Shown: piece by piece, positions 1 through 7,332 of the stretch | How positions within the stretch are numbered: position 1 is the first letter of the stretch | Layout of the letters: the number at the start of each line of letters is the position of its first letter | Assembly (NCBI GenBank): GCA_934777095.1 | Contig: CAKVNP010000100.1 | Location: forward strand, 1-7,332 | From: an uncultured Clostridium sp. | GTDB lineage: Bacteria > Bacillota > Clostridia > Clostridiales > Clostridiaceae | Length of the DNA: 7,332 nucleotides | Reading direction: 5' to 3' | Position numbers and translations under genes: made by a program | The notes under the pieces: generated by a model | Seen by the model: the letters and a program-made list of their open reading frames with translations, nothing else | What the model was told of the DNA's origin: nothing | Databases searched by the model: none

Positions 1-34
1 ATTGGTATATACTAATATGGTAAATTATGTAAAA

Positions 35-38
35 GGAG
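35..38 (+). promoter_or_regulatory. Ribosome binding site supporting a TTG start
   Basis: GGAG within AAAAGGAGTT is a good match to the 16S rRNA tail. Ten bases separate it from the TTG at 49-51. No ATG or GTG in the same frame has a comparable site nearby, so this site decides the start of the regulator gene. Confidence 0.75.
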
Positions 39-48
39 TTGGTTTTAT

Positions 49-687
49 TTGAATATTTTTATAGTATGTAAATATACCGTAATTAGTTCAGGATTATTTT
101 ATATGCTAAACTCAATGTATGACAACGTAAGTTGCTCTACTTCATTAAATGAAACAATAAATAAAATCAATCTTTCAAAAGATTCGCTATTAATTTATGG
201 TTTACTTAAAAGCTCCTCTAAAGATATAGACTCTCTTATATCTTTTAAGTCCCATTATCCTAAGACTAAATTACTAATAATTGATTTTAGTGATAATTAT
301 AATAATTGCTTTTTTAAGTTTTCTAAAATTGGTATAGAAGGATATTTGCTTGCCTCTTTTGTAAAAGATGATTTATTAAATGCTATAGATAAAATTGATA
401 ATGGAAGCCGTTTTTATGATAAAGATTTAATATATAAACTAGTGGATAATGAGAAACTAAATGATACCGTTGAACCTATGCCTTTAAAGGAGTCTACATT
501 AACTAAGAGAGAAACTGAAATTTTATGCCAGCTTTCTAAAGGCTACAGCAATTATGAAATTTCCCGTAATTTAAACATAAGCGAAAATACAGTAAAAAAA
601 CATATCAGCAATATTTTTATTAAAATAAATGTTAAAGATAGAACTCAGGCAACTATCTATGCCTATGAAATAGGTCTGGTTTCTTAA
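49..687 (+). CDS. LuxR/NarL-type DNA-binding regulator with a degenerate receiver domain
   Basis: This 212-residue protein is probably a cytoplasmic transcription regulator. Its length and two-part layout match NarL/FixJ response regulators. Residues about 1-120 resemble a receiver fold, including the familiar GIEGYLL stretch (95-101). Residues about 150-206 form a LuxR-type helix-turn-helix with LTKRETEIL (151-159), YSNYEIS (166-172) and recognition helix SENTVKKHISNIF (178-190). The phosphorylation site is missing: the acidic pair is Cys7-Lys8, the acceptor-Asp position is Tyr50/Gly51, the Thr/Ser position is Asp79, and the Lys position is Ala102. It is therefore unlikely to be switched by a histidine kinase in the usual way; control by ligand, dimerisation or expression level is inference. 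The start is TTG at 49, chosen because GGAG lies 10 bases upstream and the receiver's first strand begins there; the next in-frame ATG (103) would delete that strand. It converges on the glucan synthase gene and shares its terminator. Its targets are unknown. Confidence 0.88.
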   Translation: MNIFIVCKYTVISSGLFYMLNSMYDNVSCSTSLNETINKINLSKDSLLIYGLLKSSSKDIDSLISFKSHYPKTKLLIIDFSDNYNNCFFKFSKIGIEGYLLASFVKDDLLNAIDKIDNGSRFYDKDLIYKLVDNEKLNDTVEPMPLKESTLTKRETEILCQLSKGYSNYEISRNLNISENTVKKHISNIFIKINVKDRTQATIYAYEIGLVS

Positions 688-729
688 TTTATTGCTAAAT
701 AATATTTTATTTTATATATATTTGCACAA
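688..729. other. Short AT-rich intergenic spacer
   Basis: This stretch lies between the regulator's stop codon and the terminator hairpin. It is nearly all A and T. I see no open reading frame with a ribosome binding site, and no RNA gene or operator-like palindrome beyond short AT self-complementarity. Confidence 0.6.
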
Positions 730-760
730 AAAAATAAGCTATCTGTAATAGCTTATTTTT
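730..760. terminator. Bidirectional intrinsic terminator between convergent genes
   Basis: A perfect 13-bp inverted repeat pairs 730-742 with 748-760 around the 5-base loop CTGTA. Plus-strand transcripts run into T-rich sequence (756-760, then 762-766). Minus-strand transcripts run into the complement of the A-run at 728-734. The hairpin begins 42 bases after the regulator's stop codon and only 4 bases after the synthase's stop codon. It therefore serves both genes. The stem is AT-rich with one GC pair cluster (AGCT), so its strength is moderate by sequence alone. Confidence 0.85.
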
Positions 761-764
761 ATTT

Positions 765-3700
765 TTAAAAGAATACTTCTATTTCATTTCTTCCTTGATT
801 TTTAGGAATAAAATTATCATTTCTTTCATTACCATTAATGATAACTTTTATTTTATCATCAGCCTTTTCCTTTCTTCTTTTAATATTCAAATGATATTCT
901 CCAACATCATCATTTATCCATATTTCATAGGCATTCCATGAATCAGGTACACATGGGTTTATACTATAACCCTTACCTTCAACCTTTTTCAATCCTAGTA
1001 TATATTCTAGTCCTACTTTATACATCCAGCCCGATGCACCAGTATACCAGCTCCATCCGCCACGCCCACCATGAGGCTCTTTGATATATACATCTGCTGA
1101 CATTACATATGGTTCAACTTTATAATTTCTAGCTGATATTTCATTACTAGAATGATTAATTGGATTTATCATATTGTAATATTTCCATGCCTTATTACCA
1201 TCTCCCAGCATAGTCCATGCCATAATAACCCAGGTTGCTGCATGAGTATATTGTCCTCCATTTTCTCTTACACCTGGCACATATCCCTTAATATAACCTG
1301 GTTCAAGTTTACTCTTATCAAAAGGTGGTGCAAGCAATAAAATTAAGCCCTTATCCTCTTTTACCAATGCTTTATCTACAGCTTCCATAGCTTCTTTTGC
1401 CCTTGCTTCCTTTGCTGCACCTGAAATTACAGCCCAGCTTTGTGCTAGGGAATCTATTTGGCATTCTTCATTTTCTCTTGATCCTAGAGGAGTTCCATCA
1501 TCAAAATATGCTCTTCTGTACCATCCTCCATCCCAAGCATTTTTTTCTATATTTTCTTTAATAAATTCCTTATACTCAGTATAAGCTTTTAACTTTTTAT
1601 TATCTGACATAAATTCACATAGGGGCTTAAATCCATTTAAGATAGTGTATAAAAACCATGCCAGCCATACACTTTCACCCTTACCTTCATTTCCTACAGT
1701 GCTCATTCCATCATTCCAATCACCGCTGCCCATAAGAGGTAAGTTATTCTCTCCGAATTTTAATGCTCTATCGGTTGCTTTAATACAATGTTCATAAATG
1801 GTGCCCTCTTGTGAGCTAGTATTGACTATAGTATACCGTTCATCTTCACCTTCTTTTAAAGGTTCATCCTGCAGGTATTTTACCTTTTCTGTTAATATTG
1901 AATAATCGCCAGTTGCTTTAATGTATTCAATAGTAACATATGGCAGCCATAATAAATCATCAGAAAATCTAGTTCTTATGCCGCTCATCACAATTGGATG
2001 CCACCAGTGCTGTACATCTCCTTCAACATACTGCCTTGATGCACTTCTTAATATCTGCTGTCTTGTAATATCAGCATCTAATATTCCTAATGATAATGAA
2101 TCCTGCAGCTGATCCCTAAAGCCGTATGCTCCTCCTGACTGGTAAAATGCTGTTCTTGATAAGTATCTACAGCTATAAGTCTGATACATCAACCAGCCAT
2201 TTAATAAATAATCCATAGATTTATCAGGTGTTCTTACCTTAATTCTTCCAAGGAACTTATCCCAATATAGCTTTACATTATTTAGTTCCTGATTAACATT
2301 ATCTATATTTGAATATTTAATTATAGCTTCCTTAATCTTATTTTTTTCTTCATAACATCCTAACACAACTACAAGTTCTTTCTTTTCGCCGGCTCTTAAT
2401 GTTATTTTCCCTGCCACTGATAAACATGGATCAAATACTGCCCCAACATTATTTGATAGCTTATCATATTTTAAGGCGTTAGGATTCGACAAATCATTTC
2501 CTACACCGATAAACTCTTTTCTATCACCTGAAAAGCTTAAAGAACTGCAGCCGTTAATTGTTAGAAATGTTTTTAATTTTCCAAAGTAAGTATTAAAAGG
2601 ATTTTGGCCACATACAAAGTTTTCTTCTATATCAGTATGTACCTGCTTACAACTTTTATAGCTATAAACTCCTAGTACTAATTGGCTGTAATAGAACAAA
2701 GTCAGTCCTTTATCCTCCGATGACTTGTTTTCAAGAGTAACCTTACATAACTTTATTTTCTCTCCCTTAGGACAAAAGTAAGTTGATTCACCACTTATAT
2801 CCTGTGCAGTATGTTTAAAAGTTGAGTATCCGAAGCTATGTTCAATATCATATACTCCTCCATCCCTTACAGGCTGTGGAGTGATACTGAAGTACATTCT
2901 TGAACCATCATCTCTTATATATAAAGCTTCACTTAATGGATCTACTACCCAATCATTACTCCAAGGCGTAAGTTTATTTTCCCTACTATTGCCACACCAG
3001 GTATATGATGAACCCACCTCGGAAATGTGAAAGCCAAAATCCTCATTAGAAATGACATTTATCCATGGCGCTGGTGTATTTAAAAAATTGTTTAGCCTTA
3101 TACTATAGCTTCCTGAACCTCTTTTAAATCCACCGTATCCATTGAAGAAGTTTAATTCTTCAGTGACTTTTAAGTCATTTCCTATTATTGTTTTTCCCCT
3201 TAAATTGTCCACATTATACTCTTCTTTTTCATTTTTATTTATATTTTCATTTTTTTCATTATTATGGACTATATTTAAATATAGTTTTTCTTTTATATCT
3301 TCTAATTCCTTATGCCTGATAAATATATTTTGCTTTTCACTGCTTGCTTCTTCTAGCTGGGCAATTAAATTTCCCTTTGATGAATTTATATATAATGCAG
3401 CTATTCCCATTAGGAATTCTAATATATCCAAAGACATAGTTGCCTTATTATGAAGATATATACCACCTTTTTTATTCATACTATCTTTGCTTAAGGAAGA
3501 ATTTATCGTTGAAATAATTCTTTTCTGCATTGGCTCTTCATAAGATACTGCTTCCTCATTATAAATAATCAAGTCAGTAGTCAATCCCAATGCATCCCAA
3601 TAATAATGCATATTCAGCATCTGCCTTAAAAGAGCTATATCTTCATCACTTTTAATAATAAGCAGAACTATAGGAAGGTCTCCTGAGATTCCAAAACTCC

Positions 3701-6700
3701 ATAAATCCTCCTGATGGAATTTTATATTTTTAATATATTGCTCTCTATTTTCCCTTCCTTTATTGATAAACAAAATATAGCTTGCTAATTCCTGATATAA
3801 ATTAGCCTGAACAGATTTTATTCCTATATACTCTAATTCTAAAGATGTTGAATAACTAAACTCACCCTCTACCCTTTGTAATAATTTAATGCTGCTATAT
3901 TTTTTTGATAAATCTAATGCATCTATTTTATTTGCTGTCATGCCTGTTATAAAATATATTTCCCTTGTTTCATGTGGCTCAAGCTTAATGCTGGCTCTTA
4001 GTGAAAATATAGGGTCTAGTACTGTCCCCTCGGTATTATCTAATGGGGTATCATTATCCATAACTCTTGGATCCTTTAAACTTCTATCACGGCCTATAAA
4101 GTTCACCCGGGAGGTTTCATATGATATTGGTCCTTCTAACCCTCCATCAACTACAACCTTATGAAAAGCCCATGGTGATAAGTCTTTCTTAGACCTCGCT
4201 CTCCTATTGGCCAACAATGTATCTTCCTCATATTTTGTACTGATAAATAAATTTGAAAAGCTTGGATGAACAATATCAGCTTCAAAAGTAGTTAGTGTTA
4301 CCTCCATATAGCTGGTAACTTCCACAATCCTTTTCTTATCCCCATTATTTTTTAAACTAATTTTCCTTATTTCAACATTATCTTCTGATGAAATAACTAT
4401 TTCATAATTGCTTTCAATGCTGCCATTAATCTTATGAAATAAACACTTATCTAAAGAAAATATCTCATATTCATCATCGCAAGTCTTCTTTGCTGGTTCA
4501 TAAGCTGCACTCCAATATTCATTAGAATTTAAATTCTTGATATAAAAAAACATACCATGAGAATCAGTTGTACTATCACCTTTCCATCTATAAAGCATTT
4601 TAAACTTATCTTTTGAATATCCTGTTCCTAAATCAGTTATCATTAATGAATAGCTTCCATTGGACAATAAACAAGTCTTTAAATCGTCGCTATGAGCTGA
4701 AATAACTCTTGGAATAAAGTTTTCTTTTTGAACTGTTATTTTCTTCTCTGAAATATCAACAATTCTCTCAAAAGTAATTCTTTCTGGAATCTTTTCTTGC
4801 AAAAGGAGCTCTGCTGACTTTATTTCAGGTATACTATGAAATATTTCCTTAAGTATATTATTGTTTAAATAATTATCTAAAGCCATTAGCGACATACCTA
4901 AATGATGGACCATATATGACTGCACCAGCTGATATTTTTCAACGCCTTTTGAAAAATCTATTGCTTCCATAAATCCATATCTTCCATAGGCACCATAAGA
5001 TTTAATTTTCTGTAAATTCTCTATGGCTTTTTCGCCCTCATAGGGCAACGTCATAATAGTTGAATATGGCGAAACTACTAGCTCATCCTCAAGACCACTT
5101 TTTAACCCTACTCCAGGAACACCAAAAGCCTTATACTGATAATTTTTATCTAAATCAAAATGATAATATGATGATTCAGATATTCCCCATGGTACTCCCT
5201 TCTGCTTGGCATAGTGAATTTGAGATTTTATTACTGAATCATAAGTTAAATCCCATATGGTATTCTTATAAGATTTCATAATTTGATAAGGCATAAAATA
5301 TTCAAACATAGTGCCGCTCCATGATGCTAATGTCTTATAGCCAAATGATTTAGCCATGTTCCTGCTTAACTTATACCAATGGTCCTTTGGCACTTCACCC
5401 CTTGCTATGGCGATAAATGATATAGCCCTTGCCTCTGAAGCCAGTAAATCATAATATGATTCTCCTAGAGAATCTTCCTCATAATTATAGCCAATAGCAA
5501 ATAATCCTCTTTTTTCGTTATATAAAAATTTAAAATCCATTTCTAAAATAAGCTTATTTATTTTTTCAATAAGCTTATCTATTCTAGCTGCAAAATCCTT
5601 TAGACATTTAAGTCTGCATTCCGCCAATTCCTTATCATCTTCGTTTTCACCGTATGCTTCCATAAAATTAATTATTTCATTTAATGATAGAACTGATTTA
5701 TTATTTAATAAATTAATTAATATGTTATCTATGCCTTCGAAAATATAAAGATAAAAATTAATTTTTTCTTTAATGCTATTCTGCTGCTTCACCAGCCAGT
5801 ATCTGCTTTCTTGGTTTAAATCACTATTTTCACCTTCTGCAATAGCTTTATTGATTAATTCCAGCTGCTGATCTAATATCTCTTTATAATCCTTCATTAT
5901 TATTTTATTAATATTACTATTTATTTTAAGACCAGTATCATTTAAGATTTCATAGGTATCCTCTAAACTAGTTATTTCTTCTTTCCTAATTATTGGCTCA
6001 TTTTTTATATTTTCAAGTTCCTTTTTTATTATCATCAAATAGCCTAATAAATTTCCTGAATCTACAGTAGAAATATATCTTGGCCATAATGTCTTACAGG
6101 AAGTCGTATCATACCAATTATAAAAATGCCCCCTATATTTATCTAACTTTTCCATAGAATACAAAGTATTTTCTAACCTATCTATTAAGGTACCTAAAGT
6201 AATATATGACATATGATATGCTATCAAGTCAGAAATAAGTGCCATTCCCATATTAGTAGGTGAAGTCCTGTGTGCCTCTCCCCTATAAGGATTCTCTTGA
6301 TAGTTATCTGGTGCAAGATAGTTATTTTCTTTATTTACAAAGTCCTCATAATAAGCCCAGATCCTTCTTGCTAGCATTCTTAAAAAATTATTACTGCCTT
6401 TCTCAATTTCTTTTTCTTTTATCTTTATTGTTTTCGATATGTTATAAGCTATCAAAGGTGAAGTGGCCCATAAAACTACTACAGGCAGATTTATCAAACC
6501 TATTGTATAGCTCCTTGAAAATGAAATTACTGCAACAACTAATGCAATTACTGGTGAAATCCACATCCTGATGTAATATTGTCCTTGAGAATTTTTGACT
6601 CCTTTTTCTGCTTCTTCTGAAGGTATCCACTGCAGTAAATGCTTATGTGAAACTAACAGCCGATATAAGGTCCTGCATATTGCATCTATCATTAAATATG

Positions 6701-7332
6701 CTTGATATGGTAAGAAGCTCAAGATTAATACAACCTGTTTAAAGCTTTTAAATGTACCATAAATTCTATTTTTAGGCGTTACTACAAAATCAATTATGGT
6801 AAAGATAATAGGCAATATTCCCACTAAACATAACATGATAATAATTCGTGCCATATTTTTATAAGCTGCCAAAGCTATTAAATATGCCAGCAATAAACTT
6901 GGCGCCAATAAACTTCTTCTTAAGTTATCAAAAAATTTCCACCTAGACAATACTGAAATTTTTTTATTAAATATCCATTCTACTACTTGCCAATCTCCTC
7001 TGGTCCACCTATGCAGCCTTTGACAACTTGCTTCATAGGTAGAAGGATACCCCTCTATAACTTCAATATCTGATACTAAAGCACACCTAGCCAATGCCCC
7101 CTCTAACAAATCATGAGAAAGGATCTTATTTCTAGGTATTTGACCATTTACAATATTATAGAAGATATCAATATCTAATATTCCTTTACCGATATATATA
7201 CCTTCATTAAACATATCTTGATATAAATCAAAAGTAGCCGTAGAGTACCCATCTACTCCTGCATTCCCAGCAAAAATTTCCGAGAACTTTGTTTTATATT
7301 TATCCTTCAGCTTAACCCCAACCTTAGGCTGC
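765..7332 (-). CDS. ndvB: Cyclic beta-1,2-glucan synthase, NdvB/ChvB family (5' end outside the window)
   Basis: This large membrane enzyme should build beta-1,2-glucan from UDP-glucose and cyclise it. The window holds 2188 residues; family members are usually near 2800-2900, so the N-terminus is missing. Numbering below starts at the internal Met at 7214. (1) The end of the GT84 glycosyltransferase has SHDLLEG (33-39) and RLHRWTRGDWQ (66-76, the R/QxxRW motif), followed by about five membrane helices between 101 and 260. (2) A glycoamylase-like/GH189 cyclisation domain spans about 283-815, with GEAHRTSPTN, RGHFYNWYDT, STVDSGNL, YYDLLASEAR, SWSGTMFEYFMP, WGISES, GRYGFMEAIDF and MVHHLGMS. (3) A beta-sandwich (about 826-1130) and a helical region with SFGISGDLPIV (1173-1183) follow. 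(4) A polar Asn/Lys/Glu linker (about 1315-1340) precedes a full GH94 domain (about 1341-2149). That domain has YGFRDQLQDS, QHWWHP, the general-acid motif GDWNDGM (1831-1837), HAATW and GGWSWYTGASGWMY. Catalytic motifs look intact. Automatic tools may label it GH36-type hydrolase from an old Pfam name. Lower-order alternatives such as linear glucan synthesis cannot be excluded without the missing part. Confidence 0.93.
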   Translation of the reverse strand, partial: QPKVGVKLKDKYKTKFSEIFAGNAGVDGYSTATFDLYQDMFNEGIYIGKGILDIDIFYNIVNGQIPRNKILSHDLLEGALARCALVSDIEVIEGYPSTYEASCQRLHRWTRGDWQVVEWIFNKKISVLSRWKFFDNLRRSLLAPSLLLAYLIALAAYKNMARIIIMLCLVGILPIIFTIIDFVVTPKNRIYGTFKSFKQVVLILSFLPYQAYLMIDAICRTLYRLLVSHKHLLQWIPSEEAEKGVKNSQGQYYIRMWISPVIALVVAVISFSRSYTIGLINLPVVVLWATSPLIAYNISKTIKIKEKEIEKGSNNFLRMLARRIWAYYEDFVNKENNYLAPDNYQENPYRGEAHRTSPTNMGMALISDLIAYHMSYITLGTLIDRLENTLYSMEKLDKYRGHFYNWYDTTSCKTLWPRYISTVDSGNLLGYLMIIKKELENIKNEPIIRKEEITSLEDTYEILNDTGLKINSNINKIIMKDYKEILDQQLELINKAIAEGENSDLNQESRYWLVKQQNSIKEKINFYLYIFEGIDNILINLLNNKSVLSLNEIINFMEAYGENEDDKELAECRLKCLKDFAARIDKLIEKINKLILEMDFKFLYNEKRGLFAIGYNYEEDSLGESYYDLLASEARAISFIAIARGEVPKDHWYKLSRNMAKSFGYKTLASWSGTMFEYFMPYQIMKSYKNTIWDLTYDSVIKSQIHYAKQKGVPWGISESSYYHFDLDKNYQYKAFGVPGVGLKSGLEDELVVSPYSTIMTLPYEGEKAIENLQKIKSYGAYGRYGFMEAIDFSKGVEKYQLVQSYMVHHLGMSLMALDNYLNNNILKEIFHSIPEIKSAELLLQEKIPERITFERIVDISEKKITVQKENFIPRVISAHSDDLKTCLLSNGSYSLMITDLGTGYSKDKFKMLYRWKGDSTTDSHGMFFYIKNLNSNEYWSAAYEPAKKTCDDEYEIFSLDKCLFHKINGSIESNYEIVISSEDNVEIRKISLKNNGDKKRIVEVTSYMEVTLTTFEADIVHPSFSNLFISTKYEEDTLLANRRARSKKDLSPWAFHKVVVDGGLEGPISYETSRVNFIGRDRSLKDPRVMDNDTPLDNTEGTVLDPIFSLRASIKLEPHETREIYFITGMTANKIDALDLSKKYSSIKLLQRVEGEFSYSTSLELEYIGIKSVQANLYQELASYILFINKGRENREQYIKNIKFHQEDLWSFGISGDLPIVLLIIKSDEDIALLRQMLNMHYYWDALGLTTDLIIYNEEAVSYEEPMQKRIISTINSSLSKDSMNKKGGIYLHNKATMSLDILEFLMGIAALYINSSKGNLIAQLEEASSEKQNIFIRHKELEDIKEKLYLNIVHNNEKNENINKNEKEEYNVDNLRGKTIIGNDLKVTEELNFFNGYGGFKRGSGSYSIRLNNFLNTPAPWINVISNEDFGFHISEVGSSYTWCGNSRENKLTPWSNDWVVDPLSEALYIRDDGSRMYFSITPQPVRDGGVYDIEHSFGYSTFKHTAQDISGESTYFCPKGEKIKLCKVTLENKSSEDKGLTLFYYSQLVLGVYSYKSCKQVHTDIEENFVCGQNPFNTYFGKLKTFLTINGCSSLSFSGDRKEFIGVGNDLSNPNALKYDKLSNNVGAVFDPCLSVAGKITLRAGEKKELVVVLGCYEEKNKIKEAIIKYSNIDNVNQELNNVKLYWDKFLGRIKVRTPDKSMDYLLNGWLMYQTYSCRYLSRTAFYQSGGAYGFRDQLQDSLSLGILDADITRQQILRSASRQYVEGDVQHWWHPIVMSGIRTRFSDDLLWLPYVTIEYIKATGDYSILTEKVKYLQDEPLKEGEDERYTIVNTSSQEGTIYEHCIKATDRALKFGENNLPLMGSGDWNDGMSTVGNEGKGESVWLAWFLYTILNGFKPLCEFMSDNKKLKAYTEYKEFIKENIEKNAWDGGWYRRAYFDDGTPLGSRENEECQIDSLAQSWAVISGAAKEARAKEAMEAVDKALVKEDKGLILLLAPPFDKSKLEPGYIKGYVPGVRENGGQYTHAATWVIMAWTMLGDGNKAWKYYNMINPINHSSNEISARNYKVEPYVMSADVYIKEPHGGRGGWSWYTGASGWMYKVGLEYILGLKKVEGKGYSINPCVPDSWNAYEIWINDDVGEYHLNIKRRKEKADDKIKVIINGNERNDNFIPKNQGRNEIEVFF

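Noticed and set aside
3..26. Possible promoter elements for the regulator: TATACT at 8-13, or extended -10 look-alikes TGGTATATA (3-11) and TGGTAAATT (18-26).
   Set aside because: The sequence is so AT-rich that such hexamers are expected by chance, several compete, and any -35 element would lie outside the window.
3142..3453. A 103-codon plus-strand open frame, and similar ones at 1152-1340, 1921-2112, 3889-4164, 5060-5281 and 6260-6571, as well as a minus-strand one at 6442-6630.
   Set aside because: All lie inside the synthase gene in other frames. They lack convincing ribosome binding sites and encode compositions typical of shadow frames, while the synthase frame carries conserved family motifs throughout.
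5548..5578. An 11-bp perfect inverted repeat (ATAAGCTTATT, 9-base loop) inside the synthase gene, considered as an internal terminator or regulatory hairpin.
   Set aside because: No T-tract follows it on the gene's strand. It arises because the palindromic AAGCTT-containing stretch is used twice to encode a repeated Lys-Leu-Ile pattern (KLIEKINKLI) in a helical segment, so coding explains it.
49..7332. The idea that the regulator and the synthase form a dedicated two-gene system.
   Set aside because: They are convergent and share only a terminator. Nothing in the sequence shows a regulatory link, and the synthase promoter is outside the window.

Overview
The window is AT-rich throughout and looks like a low-GC Gram-positive anaerobe of the Clostridium type. 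The grounds are A/T-loaded codon use (AAA, ATA, TTA), an AGGAG-type ribosome binding site, a TTG start codon, and the type of large glucan synthase present. The species cannot be named from the sequence.

The layout is simple: two convergent genes with one shared terminator. On the plus strand, 49-687 encodes a complete 212-residue regulator. It has the shape of a NarL/FixJ response regulator, with an N-terminal receiver fold and a C-terminal LuxR-type helix-turn-helix. Every residue normally needed for phosphorylation of the receiver is replaced, while the DNA-binding half is well conserved. A 77-base AT-rich gap (688-764) follows, holding a hairpin with a 13-bp perfect stem and T-tracts on both strands. 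It can end both transcripts.

The rest of the window, 90% of its length, is the 3' part of one very large minus-strand gene. It encodes a cyclic beta-1,2-glucan synthase of the NdvB/ChvB family. The visible part is 2188 residues. It covers the end of the membrane-embedded glycosyltransferase (GT84), several membrane helices, the glycoamylase-like cyclisation domain (GH189 type), a middle beta-sandwich plus helical region, and a complete C-terminal GH94 phosphorylase-like domain. The reading frame stays open to the right edge with family-conserved residues, so the true start lies outside the window and the first in-frame ATG at 7214 is internal.

In the family model the GT84 part elongates a beta-1,2-glucan chain from UDP-glucose, the GH189 part closes it into a ring, and the GH94 part trims chains by phosphorolysis. 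The regulator is convergent rather than in an operon with the synthase, so adjacency alone does not show that it controls it. I see no RNA gene, mobile element, CRISPR array or defence system, and no clear sign of a new multi-gene system. The most unusual item is the regulator's degenerate receiver.
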